In this document: positions 11,751 to 23,208 of the stretch, piece after piece
Layout: the number at the start of each line of letters is the position of its first letter
Position numbering within the stretch: position 1 is the first letter of the stretch
Assembly (NCBI GenBank): GCA_003996215.1
Contig: QJPP01007588.1
Span: 1-64,000 of the forward strand
Length of the DNA: 64,000 bases
Direction: 5' to 3'
From: Jaltomata sinuosa
Taxonomy: Eukaryota; Streptophyta; Magnoliopsida; Solanales; Solanaceae
Position numbers and translations under genes: made by a program
The notes under the pieces: generated by a model
Databases searched by the model: none
Told to the model about the DNA's origin: nothing
What the model saw: only the letters and a program-made list of their open reading frames with translations

Positions 11751-12952
11751 ATGCCTCGATGTGCGATGCCTAACTGAGACTCTTGGAATACTGTCCCACC
11801 AGTTCCGGCCCCCGAGGTCACGAATCAGAAATTCAGAAATACCATCCATATGCTAGCCCAGACCTTGGCTGCTCATGCCAACCTGTCGGCTCCTATTCCC
11901 GTCCATCCTCATGGTGCTATAGCAGCCTGCATTTGTGATTTTATCCATATGAACCCGTCAGAATTCTGGGGTTCAAAGGTTGGGAAGATCCGCTTAACTT
12001 TTTGGATGAGGTGAAGAAAATCTTTAATGTTATGAAACTAGCTGCGATTGACAGTGTTAAGTTGGCATCCTATCAACTCAAGTATATAGCTCATATCTAG
12101 TTTACGCAATAAAAGGAAGCTAGGGCTAGGGATGAGGTCCCTATGACTTGGGAGTGTTTTGAAAGGGCTTTCCTCGATCGGTTCTTCTCGAGGGAGTTAA
12201 GGCAAGCGAAGGCCAAGGAGTTTGTGAACTTGAGACAGGGATCCATGACAGTCTAAGAGTATAGTTTGAGGTTCACTCAGCTCTCCAGATATGCTCCTGC
12301 TATGGTGGCTGACCCACAGGATCAAATGAGCAAGTATATCTACATAGTCTCAGACTTGGTGAGAAAGGAGTGTAGATCTATGATGTTGTTGAGTGACATG
12401 AGTATCTCAAAACTTATGACTCATGCTCACCAGATTGAGGGGGATAAGCTTAGAGAGAAAAAAAGAGCCAAATCTGAGAGTTTGAGATTTAGCCATTAGA
12501 AGTCCAGAGGTGGACATCGCTCTTCCTTTTAGAAGATGTCATCAGGACCCGTTCATTCTTCTGCTAGTGCTCCTACCTAGGCCCCGAGGCCCGATCATAA
12601 TCAGACTGGTAGAGGATCTGGTTCCTATTCACAGTCTCAAGGAAGTGTTGCTAAGAGATCTTCCCATCCTATTTGCAGCAAGTGTGGGAAGAATCACCTG
12701 GGAGAGTGTTATTTAGGCACGGGTGAATGCTTTGGGTTTGGATAGGCTAGACACATGATTAGAGATTGCCCTTCAGCTAAGAAGGGGCAGGGAGGTGGTA
12801 GGACTCTGTGTGCTTCAGCAACCCTAGGAGGTCGACCAGCCCAGCAGGGCACAACTTCTAGTTCTGGTGGTCAGCACCAGAACTGCCTTTATTTTATGTC
12901 CTCTCATCACGACCAAGAGGGTTCCTCAGATTTTTTTACTGGTATGTTGAAA
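11751..12952 (+). pseudogene. gag: Tekay gag, broken
   Basis: The start ATG at 11751 (MPRCAMPN) lies about 190 bases after the primer site and is followed within nine codons by a stop. Capsid-region sequence follows, with a frameshift near 11970 and further stops. The nucleocapsid has two zinc knuckles at 12674-12769: CSKCGKNHLGEC, then CFGFG-stop-ARHMIRDC, the second cut by a TAG. Gag forms the cytoplasmic particle and packages element RNA. The glycine- and serine-rich stretch after the knuckles leads directly into protease. No intact Gag can be made. Confidence 0.85.
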
Positions 12953-13560
12953 GTCTTCTCTTTCGATGCGTATTCTTTGTTGGACTCCGGTGCCTCCTTA
13001 TCTTTTGTGACCCCTTATATAGCATGCAAATTTAAAATTTATCCTGAACTGCTTTTAGAACCACTCCTATTGGTTAGTCTTAGCCAAAAGAATCTACCAA
13101 AATTTCCCTACCTGAGTCCTTCCTAGAGTCACTTCAGTGGATCTAGTAGAGTTAGAGATTACTTATTTTGATGTTATTCTTGGTATGGATTAGTTGTATG
13201 CTTGTTATGCTTTGGTTAATTGCCGTACTCGGGTTTTCAGTTTCATGTTTCCAAATGAACCCGTCTTAGAATGGCAAGGTAGCCCCCCATCCTTGAAAGG
13301 TCGCTTCATATCTTACCTTAAGGCTAGGAAGATGATTTGAAAGGGTTATGTTTACCACATAGTGCGGGTTATGGACACGGAGTCTGAAACCCCATCCTTT
13401 AAGTCTGTTCCTGTTGTGAATGTGTTCCCAGAAGTGTTTCACAAAGATTTGCCTAGAGTCCCTCCCGAGCGGGAAATCGACTTTGGAATAGATCTTCTTC
13501 CAGATACGAATCCTATCTCTATTCCTCCCTATAGGATGGCTCCTGCATACTTAAGGAGTT
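12953..13560 (+). pseudogene. pol: Tekay aspartic protease region, broken
   Basis: The active-site motif LLDSGASLSFV lies in an open frame (about 12979-13011), so the catalytic D-S-G triad is intact. A frameshift near 13115 and stops follow. The linker EVFHKDLPRVPPEREIDF (about 13425-13480), typical of the segment between protease and RT in this lineage, is in frame up to a stop at 13560. The enzyme would process the Gag-Pol polyprotein. Confidence 0.85.
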
Positions 13561-13570
13561 AAAGGATCAG

Positions 13571-14300
13571 TTGAAGGATCTTCTTGATAAGGGTTTCATC
13601 AGGCCTAGTATTTCTCCATTGGGTGCTCCAGTCTTATTCGTGCGAAAGAAAGATGGTTCCCTCAGAATGTGTATTGACTACCGCCAGTTAAACAAGGCCA
13701 CAATCAAGAATAAGTATCTCATTCCTAGGATTGATGACTTGTTCGATCAGCTTCAGGGTGCTAGTTTCTTCTCCAAAATCAACCTTAGATCCAGTTATCA
13801 CCAGCTTCGTGTTAGAGAGTGTGATATTCTGAAGACAGCCTTCAGGAATCGGTACGGTCATTATGAATTTGTTGTGATGTCTTTTGTTCTAACGAATGCT
13901 CCTGCAGCTTTTATGGATTTTATGAATCGTGTGTTCAAGCAGTATCTGGATATGTTTGTGATTGTGTTCATTGATGACATCCTTATCTATTCTCGGAGTG
14001 AGGAGGAGCATGTAGACTATTTGAGAGTGGTGTTGCAAACTTTCAAGGACCGATAGTTATTTGCTAAGTTTATCAAGTGTGAGTTCTGGATGCAGTCTGT
14101 TACTTTTCTGGGCCACATTGTGACTAGAGATGGTATTCGAGTTGATTCTCAAAATATTGAGGCAGTAAAGAACTGGCCTCGACCCACTACTCTATCTGAT
14201 ATTAGGACTTTTTTTAGGTTTGGATGGTTACTACATGAGATTTGTGGAAGGGTTTTCTTCCATTGCTTCCCCTTTGACTTGATTGACTCATAAGAAGGTA
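13571..14300 (+). pseudogene. pol: Tekay reverse transcriptase, catalytic Asp lost
   Basis: RT palm and finger motifs are in order: CIDYRQLNKATIKN, PRIDDLFDQLQGA, KINLRSSYHQLR, and the active-site loop FIDDILIYSRS near 13970. The first catalytic aspartate, normally in the KIDL position, is asparagine here (codon AAC at 13781), and the glycine three residues on is serine; both fit G-to-A changes. A TAG interrupts at about 14054, after which the connection domain (FLGHIVTRDGIRVD) resumes and breaks near 14215. The enzyme cannot be active. Confidence 0.9.
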
Positions 14301-14938
14301 CAATTTTAGTGGTCTGACCTTTGTGAGAAGAACTTTCAGGAATTGAAGACTAGATTGACAGCATCCCCTGTACTGGCTCTACCCGAGGGCCTAGATGATT
14401 TTGTTGTGTATTGTGATGCTTGTAGGATTTGTTTGGGTTGTGTTTTGATACAGCATGGTAAAGAGAATGCTTATGCTTCGGGACAGCTTAAGACTCATGA
14501 GAAGAACTACCTACTCATGATCTTGAGTTAGCAGCCGTGGTCTTTGCTTTGAAGATTTAGAGACATTACTTGTATGGGGTGCGCGTGGATGTATTCACCG
14601 ATCATAAGAGTCTTCAGTATGTGTTCACTCAGAAGGAATTGAATTTGCGATAACGAAGATGGCTTGACCTTCTTAAGGATTATGAAATGAGTGTGCTTTA
14701 CCATCCGGGTAAGGCCAATATTGTGGCAGATGCACTTAGTAGATTGTTGATGGGTAGTGTGTCTTCAATCGAAGAAGGGAAGAAGAAATTGGTTAAGGAA
14801 GTTCACAGGCTAGCTCGGTTGGGAGTTCGCCTTATGGACTCGCCAGAAGGTGGTTTTATTGTTCAGAATGGTTCCAAATCATCCTTGGTAGCTGAAGTGA
14901 AGGCAAAGCAAGACAATGATCATATTTTTCTTTAGCTT
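14300..14938 (+). pseudogene. pol: Tekay RNase H region, broken
   Basis: Recognisable parts are YCDACRICLGCVLIQ near 14411 (first acidic site), THEKNY near 14493, a frameshift, then TDHKSLQYVF near 14600 and YHPGKANIVADALSRL near 14700, the conserved end of the domain. A TAA sits within the LR-stop-RRWL stretch near 14653. RNase H would remove template RNA during cDNA synthesis. Confidence 0.85.
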
Positions 14939-16115
14939 AAGGGTGCGATCCATCAGCAAAGGGTTGAGGTTTTCTCCCAAGGGGGAGGTGGTGTGCTTCG
15001 TTATCAGGGTCGATTGTGTGTTCAAGATGTAGATGGGTTGAGACAACAGATTCTGACTGAGGCTCATAGTTCCAGATATTTTATTCACCCTGGTGCCACC
15101 ATGATATACAGTGATCTATGAGAAGTCTATTAGTGGAATATTATGAAGACAGACATAGCTGGTTTTGTGGCTAAGTATCCCAACTATCAACAAGTAAAGG
15201 TAGAGCATCAGCGACTGGATGGCATGACTCAAGATACTAACCTTCCTACTTAGAAGTGGGAAGCGATCAATATGGTCTTCATTACAGGTTTGCCTCGTAC
15301 TCGGAGGTAAATTGATTTGATTTGGGTGATTGTCAACCAAATGACTAAATCATCCCACTTCCTGGATGTTAAGACTACGGATTCAGCGGATGATTATGCC
15401 AGACTCTACATCTGGGAGATAGTCAGATTGCATGGTGTTACTTTGTCTATCATTTCAGATAGGGTTACTCAATTTAATCCTAAATTTTGGAGATCGTTTC
15501 AGAGAGGTATTGGTACTCATGTGAATCTTAGAACAACTTTCACCCACAGAAGGATGGACAGGCAGAGCATACTATTCATACTTTGGAGGATATGTTTAGG
15601 GCTTGTGTGATTGACTTCAAAGGTAATTGGGATGATCACTTACCTCTTATTGAGTTTTCCGACAATAATATCTTTCACTCTAGCATCCATATGGCTCCTT
15701 ATGAGGCACTTTATGGTCGGAGATGTAGATATCCTATTGGTTGGTTTAAGGTAGGTGAGGCAGCATTGATTGGCCCGGATTTGGTTTATGAGACTATGGA
15801 GAAGGTTCAGCTTATTAGGGAGAGGTTGAAGACTGCTCAGAGTCGACAGAAATCATATGCGGATGTGAGGAGAAGAGAGTTAGAATTTGAAGTTGATGAT
15901 TGGGTTTTTCTAAAGGTGTCACCCATGAAGGGTGTGATGAGATTTGGCAAGAAAGGAAAGCTTAATCCCCATTTTGTAGGTCCTTATCAGATTTTTAGGA
16001 GAGTTGGTAGCTTTGCTTATCAGTTGGATTTGACTACAGAATTAGAAGCGGTTCATATGATTTTCCATGTTTCCTTGTTGAAGAAGTGTGTTGGTGATCC
16101 GACCTTGATTGTTCC
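14939..16115 (+). pseudogene. pol: Tekay integrase, zinc site and DDE damaged
   Basis: The zinc-binding HHCC module is present, but both cysteines of the CxxC pair are tyrosines (YPNY, codons 15176 and 15185). The first catalytic aspartate is asparagine (IVNQMTK, codon 15335); the second is kept (IISDRVTQF). The glutamate region survives only in another frame after a one-base loss near 15538. Downstream, the long open stretch 15583-16122 holds the C-terminal part, including APYEALYGRRCRYPIGWF and the GPY-type motif HFVGPYQIFRRVG. Integrase would insert cDNA. Confidence 0.9.
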
Positions 16116-16329
16116 TTTGTAGAATGTAGGTGTGAAGGATAGTTTCACCTATGAGGATATTCCTGTAGAGATCCTTGATTGTTAGATTTGGAGGTTGAGA
16201 AACAAAGAAGTCTCTTTGGTGAAAGTCCTTTGGAGGAATCAGCTAGTTGAGAGAGATACTTTGGAAGCAGAATCAACCGTGAAAGCCAAGTACCCTTATC
16301 TCTTTCCTTCCAATTCCATTTCATCTTGA
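16116..16329 (+). pseudogene. pol: Chromodomain-like tail of Tekay Pol
   Basis: After integrase a short frame reads VEILDC-stop-IWRLRNKEV, VKVLWRNQLVERDTLEAES and KYPYLFP, the layout of the chromodomain at the end of Del/Tekay integrases. That domain is thought to steer insertion toward particular chromatin marks. The end of the reading frame is TGA at 16327. One internal TAG is visible near 16183. Confidence 0.75.
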
Positions 16330-16550
16330 GGTAATAATTTCCTCCTTTATTTGTCCCTCCTACTCTACTCCATCAGTTCCCCTCATGATCTTAGCATGCA
16401 TTCACGTTTTCGAAGCTGATTCAATCAAGTTTTAAGTTGAGAGTTTGGTTTTATGTTTACTCTTCAGTTTCTTGTTTTGGTTGTTGTTGGCTTAGACTGT
16501 TTCTCTCCAATATTAATTTCTTAGTCTTCATTCGAGGACTAATGATCCCA

Positions 16551-16562
16551 AGGGGGAGATAT
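16551..16562 (+). promoter_or_regulatory. Polypurine tract of Tekay element
   Basis: AGGGGGAGATAT lies directly before the 3' LTR start TGTAACACC at 16563. It follows TTCGAGGACTAATG, close to the FEDESLF-coding end seen in the other Tekay element. It primes plus-strand synthesis. Confidence 0.85.
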
Positions 16563-18660
16563 TGTAACACCCCAAAAATCGAATCAGCTATCTAAGTTTG
16601 AAGCTCGAAGAAATTTCAAGTTCCCAGGAATTACGGGTCCAAACGATGGATCATGTTTATGGAACTGTGGTTTCCTTTTGTTGGTTCAGTCTTTGGTCTG
16701 AGAACCATGAGTTGGTTCTACAGACCGTGGTTCTGACTACGGCCTGTCCTTTCAACTCATGGGATCAGATCAGAGGGTTGACAAGTTCCCCAGGTTTCAC
16801 GACTGTGTTCTATGGCCCGTCGTTCAAATAACGGACCGTCATGTTAATTCATAGAAATTGATCAGAGGACTGCATGGTTTCCAGAAACTATGGTTTAGGT
16901 CTACGAGCCTTCATTCCATTGACGAGTCATCCTGTTGGCTCGCGGTTTACCTTCTACAACTTGACTCTTTTGCCAGTAACGACGGATGGAAACCACGAGC
17001 CGTGGTTTGGTCTGCGGTTCGTGGAACCGATCCGTGGTCCCTGGAAGTCAACTTTATCAAGCTTTTTCCTAATTATGTCCCAGGAGTTATTTAGTCATTT
17101 TCCACCCTTTTAACTCCTAAATGATGTCATTTTGACTATTTCTTAAAGGGTTTTCACCCTCATTAGCCTAAGTCCCTTCTCATTACCTCATTCATCTCCC
17201 AAAAGGGAAAATAACTCTTTCAAGCTCAAAGTCTCAAGCTCCAAGATCAAGACTCCTTTCTTTTCAATTTCAAGTGGGTTAACTTCAATCAAGGTATGTG
17301 GGTATTCAACAATGGGTTCCTTTCACCCTTGTGCCCGAAACCTCAAATCTTTATTTTGATTTTATGAACTTTCAAATTAGGGTTCTTACCCAATTCTTAT
17401 GGGTTTTTCTATAAAGTGCCTCCTCGTGATTTTATTATGAAATTTTATTAAATTGCATGATTATCCATGGGTTTTTGCATATGAAATCCTATTGCATGAA
17501 TTGAAGGCAAATTATGGTAAACTCTACATGCATGGGTTGATTTAAGTAAATTAGGTATTTGATAGCATGTATCCTCACAATTTTTCAAGAAAGTGCATGC
17601 CTAGTTCCTATATTTTATGAAAGTATATGTTATTATGAAAATGAACTAGTGCTATGAAAATTTTCAAGTCAGGAACTATTATGAAAGACAAGACACCCGA
17701 TGTACCATCAATGCTCATGAATCATTTTCTTAAACAAAGGTTCGTGAGTAGTATAAAGATCTAGGTTATGAACATGTTTATGAACAAGGTTTGACTTCTT
17801 GATATGTCATATGTATGTGAGCTCATGTTATATGTTTTAGGACTAGTATTTAGCACCGAGCAATGAGGGTTCTAGATAATCCAAGTCCAAAACTACGTTT
17901 CCACCATATGTTGCCCTCTGTAGCTTATGAAAGGATCCTTAATGAACATGGTTCTAACCTTGGCAGGTTAGGATAACCTTTTTCAGTGAGGGTGCATGAC
18001 ACTGGACTCCATGTAGCTCAGCATGGTTTATGTCGGTTAAGAGAAACCCCCACATGATTATTTTCAAGTTATGAAGTTATATGATACCTTATTTTGAACC
18101 TTGACTTTACTTCATGTTCATGCTTTATATCTTGATAATTCCTTATGCTATCTCTTATTTTGAAAGAACTAATTTTAAGCATATTTTTATCACGATCATG
18201 CATGTCTCACATACTCGGTACAACCTATAGTACTGACACATATTTTGTGCTGCATCCTCTTGATTATGCAGATTCAGGTTCCGTCCCTCAGGCACGTGGC
18301 TAGAGATCGCAGGTCATTTCCAGTCAGTGTCAGTGAGTCCTCATGGTTCGAGGGCTAGTTATGATTCTAACTAGTTTTGGCTATTTACTTCCGTACCTTG
18401 AGTTAGCTAGGGTCTTTTCCTAGCAACTCCTTATGTCATGTGTAGAGGCTTTTTAGACATTGTCAGTGTTCAAGTTAATCTTTTAAAACTATGTTTCATA
18501 TTGACTTTATCATTTATGGATTTGGGTTGCCTAATATTCTATCGATGTTTCTGCTATTCTTTCTTAAGAATGACTGAGTATGCTATGACCAAGGGTTAGT
18601 CTAGTGCATTCGTGCCTCGAATCCGGTGTTACGTCTAGTGGTTAACCTCGGGGTATGACA
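16563..18660 (+). mobile_element. 3' LTR of Tekay element
   Basis: It matches 9419-11541 throughout with scattered substitutions and a few small indels, and ends GGGGTATGACA where the 5' LTR has GAGGCGTGACA. TSD GTTAC follows. The word island copy is at 16630-17045. Confidence 0.9.
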
Positions 18661-19563
18661 GTTACAAAAATCCAATTTTTCATAATCCACCTTTACCCTC
18701 CGTGATATTAACACTAAAAACTCATATGCTCATTCCCAAGCCTCCCTACCTCATTCCGCTGCCAACTCCATTATTAGCAGGCATTTACCCTTCTATCCTG
18801 GTCAAGCCAAATGGTAACACATAACACTAGGACTTCCTAAGTCACACTAAACACTAGGACTTCCCAAGTCACACTTAACACTAGGACTACCTTACCAATT
18901 CAATTATGCAGTTTACATTACTAACTAACCCTATTAGTAGGTATGTCACCCTGTCTTAAGATCCTAAGTCAACAACCTTGACCCTTAGCCCTTAGCCCCT
19001 AAAAATGGATTAGCTGTGAGTTTCTGCTTATTCAACCCCCCAAGGTTCCTTACCCTTGAAATCCCGCCGATTCATGCACTCATAGAATACTAGCATTGTT
19101 TCACTAAACATGTCAAACCTGACTCCCTAGGAACCTTAGCCCCTCCAAGCTCACCCATCTTGGACACATCAAGCAATATACCACAACACCTATAGTCCTA
19201 TACACAACTAGCCCAGACATCACTGCTAGCCGGGCTGTCACACTTGACAAAAAAGGGAAATTCGAGTGTACGTTATTAACAGAATACTACCAGACAACAT
19301 GAAACAACCAAGACCTTATGACTATTAATAATACCCCCAGTCAACAACCGAACTCAACAACCTTATAAGAAATATGCAAGTATCCAGACCAAATATAATT
19401 ATGTCACAACTTGCAAACCACCCGGACCTCCCAAGGATCCCTAGGCATCATCTATGCCATTTAACTTACGACCCTGGTTGACAGAAGAAACCACCTTATC
19501 ACTTAAGCACACCCACTCTTCCCTCAAGGACCAATATATATATGTCAAGTAATAATAATTCTT

Positions 19564-19863
19564 GGCCCTCTAAAGAACTCAACTTGTAAGGAACATCCAT
19601 AAAAGATAAACTCGGTTCACTCAAGGAACCAACATGTAAAGAACATCACTAAAAGATAGACCCGGTTCACTCAAGGAACCAACATGTAAAGAACATCAAT
19701 CACAGATAAAGTCAGTTCACTCAAGGAACCAACATGTAAGGAACATCACTAACAGATAGAGCCGGTTCACTCAAATAACCAACATGTAAAGAACAGCAAT
19801 CACAAATAAACCCGGTCCGCTCAAGGAACCAATATGTAATGAGAAACAAGTAAACCTGTACCA
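19564..19863. repeat. Minisatellite A copy: six 50-bp units
   Basis: Units start at 19564, 19614, 19664, 19714, 19764 and 19814, the same exact period and unit number as at 5211. The array was therefore present before insertion and has stayed stable in length in both LTRs. Confidence 0.9.
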
Positions 19864-20045
19864 GGCGTGGTACCCGAGCCAACTATTATAGATCCTATAC
19901 TAGGCATGGTACCTTAACCAACAAATAAGTATCTCGTACTAGGTTTGGTACCTGAGTCAACCAATATGTATCATGTACCAGGCGTGGTACCCAAGCCAAC
20001 CAATATGTATCCCATACTAGGTATGGTACCCGAGCCAATCGAAAG
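19855..20045. repeat. Minisatellite B copy: about five 39-bp units
   Basis: GTACCAGGCGTGGTACC units with GAGCCAACCAATATGTAT spacers, matching 5504-5718. Confidence 0.85.
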
Positions 20046-20951
20046 TCACAAACAATCCAACAGTCAACAATTAATGAACAAAATCACACGTGTACACCAA
20101 CAAGTAACAAAACCAAGTTCATTTCACATAATTGACACCCGAATATGTAGGCATTCACAATTCTATTCCCTAAGCATGTTATGCGCGAACAATACTAAGC
20201 CACAGTTACATGAACACATAATTGTGTTGGGAAAACAATAACCATCTCCTACCCAACAACCGAGTTCATAACCCCCAACATTGAAATCCTATTCATAAAC
20301 TAATTCACAGTTTACCCTCTAAACAAATATAATCATTTACCCCAACTCCGGATCCCCTTCTCAGAATGTGAGCGCATCTTAGGGAATTCATTTATTATCA
20401 TAAAAGACTTCAAACCCTTCCTATTCATCCCATTTCCCTTAACTGGAGTATTCCTATGAACCCGCTATGACCTAGGAACCTATTCCCTCACAAAATTTAT
20501 GGTTCCCTGAACCTACCCAAAATCTAGTTCCCTAGAATCTAGAATCACACACAAGTTAACAAGTAAAAACAAACTCGGAATGAAAACTCATCACCCCGAC
20601 CCCATCATTTCCTACTCAATTAACCAGCCAGAAAAATATAGTACTACTCCAGGTTCCATGCTCGAAGGCCTAAGAACAAATCCTCCAGTCATTCTACAAA
20701 ATAGTATGCAAGAAAATAAGGGTCTACAACTACTCAATTAAACCTAGCCTACCTGGATGCCAAGCATCTGCTGCAGAGGTCTGAAAACTGTCTTCTGGCT
20801 CCATAAAGTCGAATTTTGATGGAATGTAGGCCTGATCCATGGGTTTTACCACATTCGAGTGAAAATCCTTCCTCTCCATTGCTTCCCATCTTTGGAGAAG
20901 CCTAGGAGGGTTTTTAGAGCAACCCTCACCTATTTTTAACTTAAGAGAAGA

Positions 20952-20967
20952 GAATGGGATTATAAAA
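20952..20967 (-). promoter_or_regulatory. TATA-like box in U3 of LARD-like 5' LTR
   Basis: Minus strand GGGTTTTATAATCCC, immediately downstream of the island. The matching segment is deleted in the 3' LTR. Confidence 0.45.
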
Positions 20968-20997
20968 CCCATTTTTGGGCTTTCTAGTCCTGTCATT

Positions 20998-21070
20998 CCA
21001 CTATAGCAGCCTGCCGACCGCTACCGCGGTACAACTATAGCGCCCTAATTCCCGCTACAGCGGCCTCAGC
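20998..21070 (-). repeat. CTATAGC/CCGCGG word island
   Basis: A GC-rich block with CTATAGCAGCC, GCTACCGCGGTA, CTATAGCGCCC and GCTACAGCGGCC, each a variant of one word or its complement. On the minus strand it lies about 35 bases upstream of a TATA-like sequence. Confidence 0.65.
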
Positions 21071-21431
21071 TTTTCAACACGAATAGTCTTCAGTAAAATG
21101 GTCATAACTTTTTACTCGGAAAGCGAATTAATGAATGATTAGTGGCATTGGAAAGAGGACTCAAAGGTATTTAATTTGGTGGGTATTGGGACCCCTAACT
21201 CTCTATATTCTAGGTGGAATGCTTATTTGAAGTTGACCCTAGTTTGAACTTAGCCCAAAACTAAATCGATAAGGAAACTTTCAACTTGACTTTGTGCTAG
21301 GAGTATTGTATGACCTTAGTACATACCAAATATACTCTCATACTAAAGAATTAATCCTAACTCTTATTATGAGTGAGAAACATTTTCCTTGACAGTACAT
21401 ATTTTTAGTAATGACGAAATAAGTCGTTACA

Positions 21432-22117
21432 TTATGGTTTACTTGTTTATCATGTCATGTGATTGTTCTTGCATTCTTGCTTTACTATTTTAAAGTGTCA
21501 TGAACATTAGGATAAATCTAAGTCTCGAAATGAATTGACCATAGGAGTGGAGGGATGGAATGAAGAACATAGAGAGTGTAGATCATGTCTGTAATTGTTA
21601 GATATCAATTGTAAAGGATGATTTGCGGTTAGGATAGCGATATACCTAAGCACCCCACTTGGTTAAGAAAACAGGAAGATAATTTAATGCATCCGAATTA
21701 AAAACTTACATTCCCGCTCAACGATGTAGTTGTGAGATTAATTTTGGTAGATGACTTTGAGGATGACCATTCTCAAGTTGTGATATCAACCCTAGTGATC
21801 AACAATCACGATAAACACCAACACCGTCTAGAAACCATAGTTATGCATGAATGTGAAGTAAATGCCTTAACCCTGGATCTCTCCATCTATTGTTTACAAT
21901 CTGAATTTCATATTATTTTTATTTCTAGTATTTATTTTACAAAATCAAAACTCGAACTCTTCTTGGTTAAAAATTGCGCTTGTTTAACTTCAATAGTAAT
22001 AATTATGTTGAATCACCTGCTAAACATCATGTCCCTGTGGGATGGATATTCAACTCGCAAGAGCCACTTTATTATTTGCACGACCATGTACACTTGCATG
22101 TGCGCTAGGGATCAACA
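21432..22117 (+). mobile_element. Solo LTR of tRNA-Asp-primed family, segment 3 of 3
   Basis: It begins with the second TTATG copy and aligns with about 51470-52165, including TGATTTGCGGTTAGGATAG and the end ACACTTGCATGTGCGCTAGG. It ends CAACA at 22117 and is not followed by the Asp primer site, so the LTR is solo. The 140 aa open frame at 21732-22154 lies in LTR sequence and is not a gene. Confidence 0.8.
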
Positions 22118-22632
22118 CCTTCATGCGATTTTATTCAAAGGGAAGAGGAGTTGATGGTTTGATTTTTGTCTTAGCATATGATGTAGCTACAATTACACAG
22201 TTGTAGATGTTAGTACGCCAAGTTCTGCCTAATGTCACTTAGGGAGCAAAACTCATAATTATCCATGGCGAAAACTTGATCAAAGTAAATTCAATTGGAT
22301 GAATATCTTCCTTATATGTATAGTTGGGATTAGTATCATCTTTTGCTTTCATTACATGGGTATTGGTTGATAACTTCGTTCACTCTTTATTGGTTATTAT
22401 GTGTATAAATCTTTGTATGTATGTAGGGATGCTTGGAAGTTGGAAAGGAGATATGTTGATTTAAAGATTGAATTGTGAGTTACATTTGCACATAGGGGTG
22501 GAACTAGAGATCAAGATATGTATTTAGGCAATCAGAAATTTTTTCTTGGTATTTATTTTGTTACTCAAATATATTACTTAGTATACATGCGTAATGTTCA
22601 AAGTTGTGTACTCAGTGATATGGGTTACACAG
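22118..22632. other. Non-coding flank, nothing recognised
   Basis: Moderately AT-rich sequence beginning with CCTTC (22118-22122), a near copy of the CTTTC left of the solo LTR. A short GGGGTGGAACTAGAGATCAAG phrase at 22495 resembles dispersed Solanaceae repeat sequence, but I cannot name it. No coding signal. Confidence 0.4.
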
Positions 22633-22856
22633 GTAATATTTTGTTATTTAAAAAAGGCAACCCGGTGCACTAAATCTCCCGCTATGCGCAGGGTCCGGGG
22701 AAGGGCCCGACCACAAGGGTCTATTGTACGCAGCCTTACCTTGCATTTCTGCAAGAGGCCATTTCCAAGGCTTGAACCCGTGACCTTCTGGTCACATGGC
22801 AACAACTTTACCAGTTACTCCAGAGCTCCTCTTCCCATGTAATATTTTGTTATTTA
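22633..22856 (-). mobile_element. SolS/TS-type tRNA-derived SINE with 18-bp TSD
   Basis: The body, 22651-22838, is on the minus strand. It has an internal A-box-like TGGAGTAACTGG, a B box GGGTTCAAGCC (22769-22779) and a short T-rich 3' tail, the pol III layout of Solanaceae SINEs. Perfect direct repeats of 18 bases (starting GTAATATTTTG) flank it at 22633-22650 and 22839-22856, as expected from LINE-machinery insertion. The 82 aa open frame across it is not a gene. Confidence 0.9.
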
Positions 22857-22890
22857 TTTTGTATAATTTTTATTATCTGACGTGGTATAC

Positions 22891-22918
22891 ACGTGCAAAG
22901 CACGTACACTAAACTAGT
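22891..22918 (+). mobile_element. Helitron-like 3' terminus 1
   Basis: A hairpin ACGTGC-AAA-GCACGT (22891-22905) is followed eight bases later by CTAGT at 22914-22918, then T. This is the hairpin plus CTRRT end of plant Helitrons. The matching 5' end would lie to the left and was not found. Confidence 0.55.
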
Positions 22919-23208
22919 TATATTAAAGTGTGAAGGACCTTATAATGTGATTTAATATTTTGCTCTTCATTAAAAGACTCCACAATAGATAAAATTATTT
23001 TTTTACTTTTTTCCTCCCATTATTAGATAATAAATCTTAATAATATGTACTATATAGCATGCGTGTAAAATCCTAAAATTATTTCCTATAATTGAGGACA
23101 TCCTTTAAGTAATTCTTTCTCCTTTGTTTGCATAATACTAATTATTATATAAACAAAAATAGTAATTCCTTTTCCGTACATTCATAATACTAACTATATA
23201 TATATATA

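Larger units (their letters stand above)
9419..18660 (+). mobile_element. Complete but dead Tekay/Del-type gypsy element
   Basis: A 9242-bp chromovirus-type Ty3/gypsy element with all landmarks: LTRs 9419-11541 and 16563-18660, iMet primer site at 11546, gag with two zinc knuckles, then protease, RT, RNase H, integrase and a chromodomain-like tail, and a polypurine tract at 16551. It is flanked by perfect TSDs GTTAC (9414-9418 and 18661-18665). The two LTRs look more than 90 percent alike by eye, so it is the youngest clearly dated insertion here. Many stops and frameshifts and loss of catalytic residues make it non-autonomous. Confidence 0.95.
3831..21431 (-). mobile_element. Large non-coding LTR element (LARD-like), minus
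   Basis: Both LTRs begin TGTCATGACC at their low-coordinate end, and the whole unit is flanked by a perfect TSD TTATG (3826-3830 and 21432-21436). A degenerate iMet primer site next to 8947 sets the orientation as minus. The 2.4 kb interior has no gag or pol, so the element would have needed proteins in trans. Its 5' LTR (8947-9418 plus 18666-21431) was later split by the Tekay element at 9419. Without that insertion it is about 8.4 kb long. Confidence 0.85.
18666..21431 (-). mobile_element. 5' LTR of LARD-like element, outer part
   Basis: It continues the LTR that stops at 9418; sequence across the junction matches the uninterrupted 3' LTR near 4290-4310. It includes both minisatellites and the complete U3 with island and TATA box that the 3' LTR has lost. 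It ends GTCGTTACA at 21431, followed by TSD TTATG. Confidence 0.85.

Noticed and set aside
21732..22154. 140 aa plus-strand open frame
   Set aside because: It lies within R/U5 of the solo LTR, and the same region in LTR1 and LTR2 has no matching open frame.
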